Below, piece by piece: positions 35,030 through 46,605 of a DNA stretch of 64,000 nt. The DNA lies in the NCBI GenBank assembly GCA_947683425.1, contig CANTUQ010000004.1:30438001-30502000 (forward strand), read 5' to 3'. The position numbers and the translations under genes are program-made. This stretch comes from Excoecaria cochinchinensis (lineage: Eukaryota > Streptophyta > Magnoliopsida > Malpighiales > Euphorbiaceae). Position 1 is the stretch's first letter, and each line of letters begins with the position of its first letter. The notes beneath the pieces were generated by a model. The model saw nothing but the letters and a program-made list of their open reading frames with translations, did not search any database and had not been told where the DNA came from.

Positions 35030-36299
35030 GCAGGCCTAGGAGCCAGAGGTTGCAACTTTCCTTCTTCATCAACCTTCTTAAAACCCAAAACAGTGGTCTT
35101 CCTAAGTTCAAAAACTTCCTCAGGGTAGTTGCGTTAGTATCAGACACCTCAACTGTTCTTCTAGTGCTACTACTGGGACCAGTCGGCCTACTGGTTCCTT
35201 TACCGATACTAGTCCTTTTTGCAAAATTATCATTGCTAGCTTTCCGAGCCAAGAACTCTCCCTCTGCCTCAATGGCTATGTCTTTCAGAGATTCCCAATC
35301 CTTCAACTCTTTCATCTTCAAACCCTCCTTCAAATACGGGCTTGCATTCTTGATAAACAGGCGGATCTGGTCTTGGGTGTCTTGCTTTCTTCGCATTTCC
35401 ATCACTCGGTTTCTCCAGCAGGTGAGATAGTCGTGAAAAGATTCCCCGGCCTTCTGCTGGAGCAATTCAAGATCTTTAAGAGTCACCTCCATCCTGGTGT
35501 TGCAATCATATTGTCTCAAGAACTCCTCTGTGAGTAGATCCCAATCTTCCTTAGTTCGACGATCGAGGCTATGGTACCGATCGAGGCTATGGTACCTTCT
35601 GTCTTTTAGACAAAGTGGTCCCTTTCATGACCAGAGAGTATTGCTTCACATGGGCCGTCGGGTCAGAGGTACCATCAAATTTTAGCACGTCAGGCATCTT
35701 GAAATTGTAAGGAATCGGGTCTTCTCCCTCCAGCTCCTTATCCTCCAGGTTCATTCCCTGACCTCTACTCAGCATACGGGCCATGGCTTCAAACCTCTCT
35801 TCCATCTTCTTCAGAATAAACTCATTAGTTTGGGATGCCTTCCCTCTCTCAGATACATAACTCATCTTGTCGTCTTCGTCATCCCTGTCATCATCTACCC
35901 TCAGCACTAGTCTTCTTCTCTGTCCTCCCGAAGCTACTGACCTCAGCTCTATTGGCAGCGGCCAAACAGGCTCTTCTTGCCTCTCAGCTCTTTCTTCTTC
36001 TTGCTCATTCTGTCTCACAGGAGAAGGAGGTGGTGGATTCTGCAGAGCATTCTGTTGTGCCAAAACAGTTAGCATGTTCATCATTCTGCCCTCAAATTCC
36101 TCAAATCGTCGGCCCACTTCTTCTGCAATCATGGCCCTGGTGGCATCATCTCCCCTAGGTGAGTTTGCCATCTTAGACACGGTACAACTGATTTCCGGTA
36201 AGATCTCTGAAAGGCCTTCTCTACCTGGCAGCTCAGATGTAGGAACTCGGATCAATTGTCCGGTAGGCGATCTAGTCCACCTGGGCAGATCTATGATGG
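35030..36299 (-). pseudogene. Outer Tat element: N-terminal and central Gag
   Basis: The minus-strand reading starts at the acceptor-like site (36299) with AIIDLPRWTRSPTGQLIR. It passes the probable first Met (MANSPRGDD, about 36170), a Gln/Glu/Arg-rich segment and FDGTSDPTAHVKQYSLVMKG, then breaks at KRQKVP. There a short deletion removes the stretch equivalent to EYFCLSLTRSAID, and an 18-bp segment (GGTACCATAGCCTCGATC) is duplicated. It resumes with RRTKEDW, MRQYDCNTRMEVTLKDLELL and LTCWRNRVMEMRRKQD to LNLGRPLFWVLRRLMK. The reading ends at 35035, where the nested element sits, and continues at 19739. Confidence 0.88.
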
Positions 36300-36320
36300 C
36301 TGCAGGGGCAAGGCGTTAGA
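36300..36320 (-). promoter_or_regulatory. Putative branch point and splice acceptor before gag (outer Tat)
   Basis: On the minus strand CTAACG is followed by CCTTGCCCCTGCAG and then CCATCATAGAT. Layout and reading phase match the inner element at 23390-23411. Confidence 0.55.
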
Positions 36321-37004
36321 TATGATGCATGGAATGTAGATGCAATGTGTGGTCGTGATATGTAACACCCACAAAGCACAAGCAAGCAAGTAGGTCCTTC
36401 CACCCTTATTTCTCCCACACACGTGGTCGCGCGGTCTCTTTCCTAGGCGGGATTAGCCCAAGGGTCAGCAGGGGACCCAGTGGACATGCATGTTGTACGG
36501 CGAAAAGCCGGCAGCATGACACTCCTATGCTAATGTACAAGCGAATGGATAATGATCATCACGTATTTGGATATTCCAAAACTTTGGACATAACCCTGCC
36601 GGGGCATGAAAGCCTTTGGCTAGGTTGCCAAGCAAGACATCTGGACTCACCCAATACATGAGGATCCATACAGCAAGCATAGAATTACGGTTCATATCAC
36701 CTGTGGAAAGTAGCTACGGCCACTACATGAGCTTTGGATAAGGGAGATGTTACTTTAGGGCTACCCAAGCATGATCCCTGCCGACAGGTCTAGCTCATCA
36801 CGAGCATAACGACCGATCGGGTCATGAGGTACGAGGCTTGGGCTGGTGATTATCCTTAACACTTCCCTAATAGAGGGACCAAACTAGCATATTCTAAGGC
36901 TCTAATGGGATGCGAATGCAAATGAGAGAAAGCGAATTTATGAATTAAACTTTAATCATAAATGTTAAATGAGGTATTTTCAAATCGAAGTCTCGAACCA
37001 TAAG
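36321..37004 (-). other. 5' leader of outer Tat element
   Basis: No coding sequence. It is related in pieces to 22642-23389 reversed (for example the CGGGGCATGAAAGCC and GGGAAGTGTTAAGGATAATC phrases). Confidence 0.7.
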
Positions 37005-37022
37005 TCCCCAGTGGAGTCGCCA
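37005..37022 (-). other. Primer binding site of outer Tat element
   Basis: On the minus strand TGGCGACTCCACTGGGGA lies 1 bp from the LTR end at 37024. It differs at one base from the site at 22624-22641. Confidence 0.8.
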
Positions 37023-37023
37023 C

Positions 37024-39060
37024 TGTGACACGCGCCGGATATCCCTCAGCCGCCCCTAATGACTGCCCCGCTTGAGGGCGATCGGGCAATTGAGGGTCTG
37101 CTAACAGCTTGCAACAAATTGCAAGTGCATCTATGATGGGCAACAAGGAGGTTTCATGGAGTCTCCACCCAATAGAACATTGGGAAAGTTTCTCTCGCCT
37201 TGGAGAGCCTAAGACTGCGCTTAGTATCCATTTTGGGCCAACCAAAGGGGTCTTGGAGGGTGAACCTCTCGCCCTAAGGAGCCTAGGATTAACGCCAAAA
37301 TCTCGTGACACAAGAGGTGTCTTGGAGGGTAAACCTCTCGCCTCTTTGAGCCCAAAGACCAGAGATGGGTTCGGGACTTCTCATCTATTTCTACCTCGAT
37401 TATTTTATGATCAAATTTTAATTATCATTAATTCGCTCTCTCTCCACACAATGCAATTGATTAAAAGGCGCATTTATTTACATTTTGGAAAGTGGTAAAT
37501 GTACAAATAAATAGTGAAAGCAATAAATTACAATAATACAAGGAGCGAAATACAACTCCCTCTTATAAATGTGCGATACATACACAAATCGGGGCATTGC
37601 TTATTTTGAGGACTTTGGTCCTCGCATGCATCATTATCAAAATGGCTATTTTTGTTGTGAGGATTTTTATTGGATAAAAATAGGACATTAGGTCCTTATG
37701 TTTATAAAAACCTCTTTTTATTGAATATAAAACATTAATCAATTTTTATATTTAACGGGATACAAAAAGGGTATACTCATGTACATAAAATAATTAATGA
37801 ATAAACAAATAAAGAAAATAACCAAGAAGGTTAGAAACCTAAACCGGACGGAATCCTCCGAGCATGGTAGATCGGCCCTCGAGCTCAAGATAATCCAAGA
37901 AAATCAATATATGCTTAGAGAAGGTTAAAAGATGTTAATATATGAAAGCTCAACATAAATGAAGTCAAAAAGACTTGAGAGAGATAGAAAAGATTTGGAA
38001 ACATGGAGACAGAACCCAGCGACGACCTCTGTCGAGTGATCGATGGGCGTCAGTGAAAGTGACAAACATATCCTGTCGCTCACTCAAGAGAGAGGGCATC
38101 TGTGAGTGAGGTGACCGACGAGCGTCGGTGAAGTAGATGACCCGTCGGTCACCACTGTCTCTGAAAATAAACAGTAAAAAACTCTCTTTTCGAAGCAAAA
38201 AGGGGTTTTTATCACAAAATGAGATGAAGAGAATCAAAATAAAGAAAAGTGAAAGCAAAAAGCCAAAAGAACAGCAAAAATAAAGAATAAAGATGAAATA
38301 AGGCGGAGAATAAGTCCGGAATATTTACCCTCAGATAATGTTTTAGTGAGATTCTTGGTGTCGATTAGAGTCCCGCACGTTCCACGAGAAACGAAATGAA
38401 AGGTCAAGAAAGAGGAAAATAGATTATTTCCTTCTTAACCCTTCAAAAAGATTGACTTTGGAATCAAAACTCAAAGAAAACTAATTAGTTTTAGTTCCTT
38501 TTTAATGGTTTGATTCTTAAATCAAAAGAAGCTTTCTTGATGTATGTGTTTGCTGGAAGAGAGAGAAAATGTGCTTGAATTTTGGCAGAGTTTTCCCTCT
38601 TGAAAATTTTTGAAACCCTTTTTAGGAAGAAATTCAAAGCTTTTATAGGCCAGGCACGACTGACGGGCGTCGAAAGAATCCTTCTAACACAAAAATTCAT
38701 CCGACGGCCCTGCCATTTCCACCGACGGGCGTCGGAGAGGTTGCGTGCTCCGAGAAATCAGCTGGCGTGCTCCGGAAGAAGCGGATCCATCCGACGGGCG
38801 TTGAAAAAACCATAGGCCGTCTGTGACCCTAAGCGACGGGCTGGCCTGCTACAGACGGGCTGGCCGTCTGTCGAGGAAAACATACTGTTTTACTCAAAAA
38901 TTCCCGTTTTTCCCCCTCTGCCTACAAAAGGTGAAAAGACTCATTTCTCGTAGAGCATGGGACTAAAACCTCCGAATCCAAACCGTTTATACAGGCTAGG
39001 ATACTGATTTCATCATAGGGTAATCTCTGATCCGGACCGCTTCGGGACACGGTGCCTACA
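37024..39060 (-). mobile_element. 5' LTR of outer Tat element
   Basis: On the minus strand it begins TGTAGGCACCGTGTCCCG at 39060 and ends GGCGCGTGTCACA at 37024 (2,037 bp). Its ends resemble those of the inner element's LTR, but the middle differs. Instead of the GC-rich block it has two groups of short palindromes, about 38022-38165 and 38655-38880, built on CCGACGGGCGTCGG-like units. Confidence 0.88.
38022..38880. repeat. Short palindromes with CGACGG...CCGTCG cores in the outer Tat LTR
   Basis: Examples: ACCGACGAGCGTCGGT (near 38123), CCGACGGGCGTCGG (38722-38735), CAGACGGGCTGGCCGTCTG (near 38855) and GACGGGCGTC (near 38662). They lie in two clusters separated by AT-rich sequence. Confidence 0.75.
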
Positions 39061-39368
39061 CCTTATTTTGTAAATGGATAATAGGAATACGAATTTTTTA
39101 AAAGATATAGATGTATAGTTAATAAGTGTTGATATGTTAAATCATGATTTGTTTGCTTTAATCCCTTATGTGTATGTGTGATCTGTAATGTCAGCATCGA
39201 TTGTGCCTGTTAAGATTTTGCTAAGGATCTCCCCCAACATAATATAAGTTTTGAATAGGTGTATTATCACGAGAGAAATATACAACATAAGTATAGATAT
39301 TTGAACCGAGAATAATCGAAACGTGATGGAGAACCTTGTAAACAGTGTATGGAATGTGACAAGATTCT
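39061..39368. other. Unassigned sequence, probable continuation of the older element's leader
   Basis: Right flank of the outer Tat element. By continuity it should follow the primer site and leader at 14039-14173. No reading frame, repeat or recognisable domain is seen. It continues at 42076-42326 and 46569-46605 after later insertions. Confidence 0.4.
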
Positions 39369-42075
39369 TGTAAGGACCCAAATTATACCCTAGTAGTAAT
39401 AAGGCATGTTTATAGTATAATAGAAATCGAATATGAGTGAATAAGTGGTCAAAATGCTGGAAATGACGTAATCAGAATTAAGTGAAAAGGTTAAGGGTAA
39501 TTTGGTACTTTGACAATCAAAGACTTAAATGCATAACCTAAGAAATATAGTATACCAATGTTTAATTTAGAATCAATTACAAGTTGAATGTAAAGAACCA
39601 AAACGTAAGAAAACGAGTGAGCTAATAGGAGATAGGCACCTAGCAAAAATCTAGAAAGATGAAGAGAAAGGAAGAAAAATTTGCATGGCCTATTTAAGAC
39701 CATTTGGACGGCAAAATGAGGGTGAGAAATCTAAATTTTCCCATTTAAAAACATAGCCACTTCCTTCAATTTTATTGATCCAAAAATCTAGCCCAAAGGT
39801 TGTTCAAGTAAGTGATTAAATTCAAAGGCATTTTCTAGTTAAAAAGGTAAGAAAATAGCTTGTATTCTTTTTCTCCTTCTTTTATATTTTAATAAATGTA
39901 GAAAGTATGGATTGGTATGGATATTAACGTGAAGATTATGTTGTTATTGGGTGAGGAAATTAGGCCAAAAGAAAGAATGAAAAGAGAAGGAGTAAGTGAG
40001 AGACAATGAGAACTTGAGAAAGGAAACTAGTGCACAACCAAGGTTTAGGAATTATGTGTTTTATGTGCATTTAATTGATGAAATACCATTTTTATGTGTA
40101 TATGGATATCTTATTGGAAATTTAGTTGAGTTGTGTTGATGATTGTTGTGGAATTGATTGAATTGGGAGGCTTGAACTTTAAGGGGAAACTCTACTAAAA
40201 TCCTGTCAGAACTTTAGGGATTGTTTTAGGTATAAGTAGAGTTATACAACTCTAAATTGCATGATTCAAGTTGATTTGGAAAGTTAAGACATATGCATAT
40301 AGTGTTGATAGAAATAACTGTGAGCTACTTCTGGCTTTAAGATGCTCGAAATTGAGCTCAAAGTTGGCCGAGGGATCCTACCACCCTAATGGGAGCAGTT
40401 TGGATTGTTTTGGTCATATCTAGAATTCTAGTAATCTAAATGACCTGAAATTTATGGAATTAGAAATATAATATCTTAGGGAACATTTGTTAATAAGACC
40501 ATTTTGGCTAAACATTCCATTTTCTAGTTCATTCTTGACACACAAAGTGGAAGTTAGGGTCTGCCCTGATGCAGACTTGGTATCGAGTCAGCATAGCTCG
40601 GCACCAAAGGCTGTTGTCCCTAGATCCATACTAACTCGACATAGCAAGCCTTTCTCATGAGTTATGAGATGGGATACAACTCGTGATTGCCCCTAACATT
40701 CCCTTTTGTTTTTCTTTTCCTCCCATTTGTGCAAATCTTCATTTGTGTGCAATTCTTTATTTCTTGTGAAATCAAATGGTTAGTGGACATCCTTAAAACT
40801 TATTAATGGAATGGAAATTATCATAATTATTTTATAATATATTACAAGTATAATTATATATATATATGCACCAAAAGGAAATTCATAGAATCAAATATTA
40901 TTTTTTTAGTGATATATTATTTATGAAATGTGCATGATAAAATAATTGGATTAATTTGTTCATGACATGAAAATTAAAATAAATGATACCCATTCGAATT
41001 TATTTTTGAATATAAAGTAAATAAATGAGCAATAAATTAGTCGCCTGCTTGTGTCCGGCTTGTGGATAGATAGGCATGCCTATAGGGACCATAAATGCTG
41101 CAGCCTACTGTTCTGTCCTGTTGGTCCCGCTTGCGTCTTCTGTCGGCCCTGTTTGCGTCATCTTCTATCACATAAGTATAAAAAATTAATTAAAATGGAT
41201 TTGTACCTACGAGTAACTATTGTTTTGTATTCTTGTTATCCATTTCCTTAGGCATTGCAGCCTACTTTGTATCTGATAAATGAATATATATTATATGGAA
41301 CATACTGGTTGTGAATATTATTGTGCATAATTGTTAAAGGATAAATGTACATACCTATACATGATAAAGCAAGTTATATAAAGTATGCTTACCGGGACGC
41401 ATTTGTTTATATGTATATGTGTATGTATACTCCATGATTTTGACTAGTTATTTATGTCTTCTTAATTATTAAACCATCTTTAACTTATGTTGATATAAAG
41501 TACTGTCTTTGGTAATGTGTGACAAATATTTAAGTGGTTATGAGTATTAAAGGGAGAGTATATGCTTGCATTGTAACCATGTTCTTTGACAATGAATATT
41601 TTACTGTGCAAAGATATGTATGACCATTTGTGTATGCCCACATTTGACAACTTTTGTGAGAGGTCATTCACATCATGTTTGTTCCCCACTAAGCTATATG
41701 CTTAGCATGGGTGTGCTATCCGTGCAGGTATCGTAGGTAGGAGTGACTCCAAGGACATTCCACAACTCCTAAGGCCAACACATTAGTATGTTCTTTGTAT
41801 AAGCTCTATATATTAGGTGTATTAATGTATTTTAAGTTTATATTGTAAATGTATAACTTAGTTATATGTTGTAATTGTTATGTAAAAGAAGTGGTTTTCT
41901 GAAAGTGAAAGGTTAAATTATGGAATTTTTTAACAGTGTATTTTGAACAATGTATTATTAAGAAAATAAATTCCATAATTCTGATTTCTAATAGTTGTTT
42001 ATGTAACAAATGTGTTTAGTTCAGTGGCACCCTTCACTTATCATCGTTTACTATGTACGGGTAGGGGGCATTACA
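39369..42075 (+). mobile_element. Solo LTR, Tekay-type, with TSD ATTCT
   Basis: 2,707 bp starting TGTAAGGACCC and ending GGGGGCATTACA. Identical flanks: ATTCT at 39364-39368 and at 42076-42080. There is no internal region. Ordered Tekay-type landmarks are the palindrome ATAGGCATGCCTAT (41070-41083), TTGTTATCCATTTCC (41233), the hairpin pair with AGGT (41689-41728) and AAGGCCAACACA (41770). Its element is gone; only the recombination product remains. Confidence 0.88.
41689..41728 (+). promoter_or_regulatory. Conserved LTR RNA hairpin pair
   Basis: CTAAGC-TATAT-GCTTAG, then GCATGG...CCGTGC (one G-U pair), then AGGT. It has the same order and spacing as at 52932-52972 but a different loop. Confidence 0.6.
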
Positions 42076-42326
42076 ATTCTGACTTGATTTGATTGAACAT
42101 AGTTTATGTTTAACTTAATTGAGTTCTTTTATCAATAGATTATGAAACACTAGTAACTAGTCCACAAGCTAGAATGTGATAGTAATGGCAATATAAAGAT
42201 ATGAATCTAACATGTTTTGAGACTGATAGAGTTTAAGCTTGATTTGATTGAATTATTTTGTCATAGATTTGTATATGATTCTGATAATGAATTGTATTAC
42301 AACTTCTTGAAGAAGCCATTAATTAT
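42076..42326. other. Unassigned sequence between solo LTR and CACTA element
   Basis: AT-rich, no reading frame or repeat recognised. It is the continuation of 39061-39368. Confidence 0.35.
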
Positions 42327-42495
42327 CACTACAAGAAAATTGACTTTTAACGACCAAAATTTAGCGAAGGGATAAAAATTCGGTCGTAAAAAGATACAAA
42401 CAACAAAGGGAATTGAACCTGGTCATTAAAACCCAAATTTGGTTATTATTTAACAAGTGGATTAGTTCTGGTCGTTAAAAGACTTACAATTCGGT
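42327..42495. repeat. CACTA left terminal and subterminal repeats
   Basis: Terminal CACTACAAGAAAA followed by TTTTAACGACC, CGGTCGTAAAA, GGTCATTAAAA and GGTCGTTAAAAG variants. Confidence 0.85.
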
Positions 42496-42759
42496 GGTTA
42501 TTGCCTTATAACAAAACAGCGGACTTCAAAACCATTTATCTCCAAAAACTCTCTCTCTTCCTCTCTCTCTCTCCCTTCCTCCCCCTCTCTCTTTCTCTCT
42601 CTCATGTTCACGCGATAGATCTGCTCTGCCTCCCCCACTGCTGCTGTTGCTCCCGCTGCTGCTCGCCATTTCCCCTCTCTCTCTTGCGCGCGCCAGATTT
42701 GATCTGCCTCCCCCATGCTCCAGCCTCTCCCGCTGCTACTGTTGCTGCTCCCACCACCG

Positions 42760-43214
42760 CTCACCGTGGATGTTGTCGCTCCAGAATCGCTAACGATGAA
42801 AGATCAAAGTATGTATACAAGTATTTTAAGTTTATAATATCATTTAATTTTCAAGGTTTTTGGGTTTTGCCTCTTCCCGTTTCTCTCTAACAAATTGAAT
42901 TTTCTTATTTGCAATTTATTGCAAGGTTAATTAGTGAAGCTTTACAAATGATGAAGGGGATGATTCCAAAAATTGCTAGCTCCCATGTTTCTTCACGTGT
43001 TTTGCAGGTATCACTTTTTGTGCCATCTTAAAATTCTGTTTTCATGTGTGGTAGCGCTGATTCTGATCTACTCTATTTCTCTTGAATGAGACATGTGTTA
43101 AGTACTGTTAGAAAACTTAAAGGGATGCCGTGTTTGAGTAGCTTAAACCACATTTTCTTAATTTTGCTTTCAACACATATGTTGTTCATCTGGTGAACAA
43201 AATGCTAGCTCATG
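42760..43214 (+). pseudogene. Captured three-exon fragment of a Pumilio PUM24-like gene
   Basis: Exon a ends at 42808 with RIANDERSK-type coding and a GTATGT donor. Exon b is 42926-43007 (after a GCAAG acceptor, before GTATCA), reading LISEALQMMKGMIPKIASSH and then VSSRVLQ; the Lys codon is split across the a/b intron. Exon c is about 43091-43214 (after AATGAG, before GTACGT), reading TCVKYC, then RDAVF, LKPHFLNFA and NTYVVHLVNKML. Across the two junctions this matches the region just before and at the first PUF repeats of plant APUM24-type nucleolar Pumilio proteins, which act in rRNA processing (family recalled, not searched). Exon c holds stops after TCVKYC, after KT and after DAVFE. Upstream, a CT-rich and Cys/Leu/Pro-rich stretch (42545-42760) is joined in frame and may come from another source. 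Confidence 0.75.
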
Positions 43215-43402
43215 GTACGTTTTGAATAAAACTCGAAACTCGAAACTACAATTGTCTGGTGGTTTTTTTTTTAGGTTTAAATGTGATTTTAATTCTGATT
43301 CACTTGGTATGTGGGGTGGGCAAGTGTGGTTATTTTATATTTTTCTGATCTTCATTTATTTTTTTATTGATTGGTTCATTGAAGGGACTTACAGATTTAA
43401 TT

Positions 43403-43450
43403 GGGGTGAATCCCCTAGGGGACAAGCGCAAATCTGTTTCCTATAGCAGC
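43403..43450 (+). other. Possible further captured coding piece
   Basis: GACAAGCGCAAATCTG begins a short reading DKRKSVSYSSK, open and unlike the AT-rich surroundings. It could be another captured exon. The source is not recognised. Confidence 0.2.
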
Positions 43451-44395
43451 AAGTATTGAAACTAGTACAATATTCAATTTGTTTTAATGTCCTATATGCT
43501 CTGTTGGTAGAGTTTGGCAGTACAAATGTTGTATTTGGCTTTGATTAGCAAATGTAGTTGTCGACCATGCATACCAACTTGGAAATGCAACTCAAAAACC
43601 AGAGCTTTTTATTTAGTTATATTCTACTGAGCATTAGTTGTTCAAACACCAAAGCTTCTTATTACACTCTAATTTGTTTGGAGGTGAAAATAAGATTTTG
43701 CTAATTTCGATTTTTCATTATTCTCCTTTTAGGAATGATATATAGTTTTGAAAATCTCTGTTCTCATATTGTTGTATAGTATGCACATAATCTTTTTGGA
43801 TTAAAATTGGTTGCATTTCACATGCATCTCTTGGGATTTTTATTTTTTGAATGGGCATCTGATATGACTTTGAGATGATACTAAGACATATTTAAGTAAA
43901 CATAGGTTTATTATTTAAACTATTTTAGATTTGCAAATTGTTTTATATGTAGAGCAAGATTTGTTTTCTGCTAAACTAAAATCTTGTATCAGGATTGAAT
44001 TTTTCTCTTAAAATTTACCACTCAAAGTGCTACTTAAATCTTTTAGTAGCCATCTTCTTCTCGTGAATTTATTTAGCATATATTTATCACCATCTTCATA
44101 AGTTTCAATTTTATGAATCTTGAAATCAGCTTTAAGTCTCTTAACTATGAAAGTCTTTGTTATTCATTAGTAAATGTAAATGAAAAGTTGTTATTAATCT
44201 AGTGAAAATGCCTCACTGTGTCATTTGATATGTCTAACTTGGTTTATTTTTATATATTATATTTTAGAACATTTAATTATAAATTATTGATGGTATGAAT
44301 GTCTAGCTTGTTTCTGTTAATTACATGAGGATAACATGGTTAGCCTTTTATGCTTTGTGCTTTAAGCAATTGGAATATTATGCTTTCTGGAATAT

Positions 44396-44505
44396 TTCTT
44401 CGTGGGACTTGTCTGTTGAGTCGAACTTACATGTCATTTCTTCGTGGGACGAGTCGAACTTACATGTCATTTCTTCGTGGGACTTGTCTGTTGAGTCAAA
44501 CTCTT
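44396..44505 (+). repeat. Short imperfect tandem repeat inside the CACTA element
   Basis: TTTCTTCGTGGGACTTGTCT occurs at about 44395 and 44470, with a shortened copy between them (TTCGTGGGACGAGTCGAACT). It is a local duplication of about 30-47 bp. Confidence 0.8.
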
Positions 44506-46179
44506 AGTTTATTTCTTTAAATATTTAGCTTATTTTTCTTAGCCACTTATTGCGATATTAATTTATGCTTAATACCGAACATACAATAATTCATATATAG
44601 CAAATTTAATGAAAAGATTAAGTGGATGAAGAATAACAAAATCAGTATGTTGGAAAGCACTTTGATTACCTTCAGAGAATTAAGGTAATTTCAACTAAAC
44701 TTCTTACTTTTTCCCTTTGCAGATTTGATTGCTGAATATTGCTTAATAATCTTTTAATATTGTGAATTGCACTTGCTTTAAATTGTGATTTTATGATGGA
44801 AAAGTTATAGGCTTGTGATCTAGAATTCTTTTTTTTTTTTTGCATGGGTATATACTTTTTATCTTATTTTTGTACTGAATATTGTTTGAATATATACTTA
44901 TCTAATTTTTATTTTTTTATATTTTGAGGAGACAAAGAGTTCAAAACTTTAGCATTTAGATAATTTATTAGAAATATTTATATTTATAATGGTGAAAATT
45001 TACAAATCAACATTTAGTTGAGGTTTCAAACACTTAATTAGGATAGAACTTTGGTTTATTAGGAATCAAAGGCATCCATCTAGAGCTAGCATTCTAATTT
45101 TCTAACCTAGCTTCAATAAATAATAGTTGTAAGGTAAATGCAAAACATATATTCAAAAACTCAATTGATAAAGGCATGTGTTTTCTTTTCTAGTTTCTTT
45201 GTGATCTTAATGATGAAAAGTATGTTAGTGCTGTTTATAATGAAATGAATATTGCCAAGCACAAGTGTTTTTGAAATTATGTTTACCATCATCAGGAAAT
45301 TTTTTGACAAAGTATCCTGCAAAAAAAAATTCCCATTACTTTACATTTGCCAAATTGAGTACTCGTTAGTTTTCCAGGAACTGGTAGATTGTTGTTTCTG
45401 AAAGAGCTTTGTACTTTAAGACTAATACAACTATGGTGGCCTTTTTATTTGGAATATATTGAGATTCCTAATAAAATGAGAATTTGCAGTCTTGATTGTG
45501 ATCTAAATTGAGAACCTTCTATTTGGTAAGCATGTAAAGAAAATAGATTATCATCCTTATATATTGGTTGCCTGTACCACTTACTAAAGTGCTGTATTTC
45601 GGTTCCTGGAATAGTCTTTTCTTGGTTGTGTCAATTCCAAGTTCTCTGTTTGTTGGGTTTAAAATGCAATTTGTATTATGAACTGAATGGGTGTTAATCC
45701 ATGATAGGTAACTGGGCACAATATGGCAGTCCAGTTGAACATCATTAGTTGCATGGTTTTAGCAAATGCACAGCTCCGAGAATAGCTTCAATTCTCCCCT
45801 CACACGTCTAACTCAGTAAAGATTGCTCTCCTATAATTGGGTGGCTATAAAGTGAGGCTCCTTCGACATATGGCACCTGAAAACTAGAATTCCTTCTCCA
45901 AGTAGAGTATCATTTGTACCCCATTTACATTAGATAGGGGGATTCTTTTTATTTTTTGCATCAATTCTTTTCTATAATTATAATACATAAAATGTGTCAA
46001 TTCTTTTCTAAACAAACTTGTATACGACAAATAGAATCTTAAACAATTTCAATATATTTTGTAACTGTATTTTACAATTTATGAAAAGACTATTTATTAT
46101 ACTTTTGGATATATATGTGTGTGTGAATGATATGTACAGTTTATATTCATATAAATTATTTTATCTATTTTAAAAATTT

Positions 46180-46568
46180 AATATTAATGACCAAATTTTC
46201 TTTCAACGAAAGAAAATTCGATCGTTAAAACAAATCTTTAACTATCAATTTTTTTTTTTAAAATGAAATCCATATAGCGAAGGGAAAATCTGGTCCCTAA
46301 AAGGTATCTTTAACGACCGAAAATCCCTTCGTTGAAAGTAAATACAAGTAACGAGGGAAAATCCAGTCGCTAAAAATCATTATTCAATGACCAGAAATAT
46401 TCTAGTCGTTAAAGATATTAACGATCGGATTAAATATCTAGTCGTCTATACCATTAACAAAGGGGCTTTTACCGACCAGATTTTTCGATCATTATAGGTC
46501 TTTAACAACCGGATTTTGGCTTTTAACGACCGGATTTCCCTTCGTTAAAGAGCATTTTTCTTGTAGTA
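46180..46568. repeat. CACTA right subterminal and terminal repeats
   Basis: At least ten variants of TTTAACGACCGGATT/CGGTCGTTAAA and CCCTTCGTTAAAG in both orientations, ending TTTTTCTTGTAGTA. Confidence 0.85.
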
Positions 46569-46605
46569 AGCTAAGTGAGGTATATCAGATACTTTAGGAA
46601 TGATG

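Larger units (their letters stand above)
14174..39060 (-). mobile_element. Old Tat-lineage Ty3/gypsy element (outer), split by a nested Tat element
   Basis: This minus-strand element has its 5' LTR at 37024-39060, primer site at 37005-37022, gag at the right, and pol running left to about 14746. The left (3') LTR is reduced to 14174-14745. The flanks CCTTG (14169-14173) and CCTTA (39061-39065) match at 4 of 5 positions, as expected for an old target-site duplication. It is interrupted within gag by the young element at 19740-35029. Pol carries the YRDLNKACPK and YVDDMM motifs, a second RNase H with NNEAEYEAC, and an integrase, which together mark the Tat lineage. At least eight stops or frameshifts make it inactive. 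Confidence 0.88.
42327..46568. mobile_element. Non-autonomous CACTA transposon with captured host exons
   Basis: The left end CACTACAAGAAAATTGACTT and right end TTTTTCTTGTAGTA are terminal inverted repeats of the CACTA (CMC/EnSpm) type; the last base is A instead of G. Subterminal regions (42340-42495 and 46180-46560) are filled with copies of TTTAACGACC/GGTCGTTAAA and CCCTTCGTT variants in both orientations, as in this superfamily. Length is 4.24 kb with no transposase-like frame, so it would depend on a partner element. The interior contains the exons described below and long AT-rich sequence of unknown origin. The 3-bp flanks (TAT, AGC) do not match, so the target duplication is not confirmed. 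Confidence 0.88.

Noticed and set aside
43222..43446. 74-codon frame inside the CACTA element as a gene
   Set aside because: It has no recognisable domain, sits in AT-rich intron-like DNA, and its start has no support. Only a short possible exon piece (43403-43450) is noted, at low confidence.
42324..46571. A 3-bp target duplication for the CACTA element
   Set aside because: The flanking triplets are TAT and AGC. The right terminus also has A for G, so either the end is mutated or the duplication has been lost. Not claimed.
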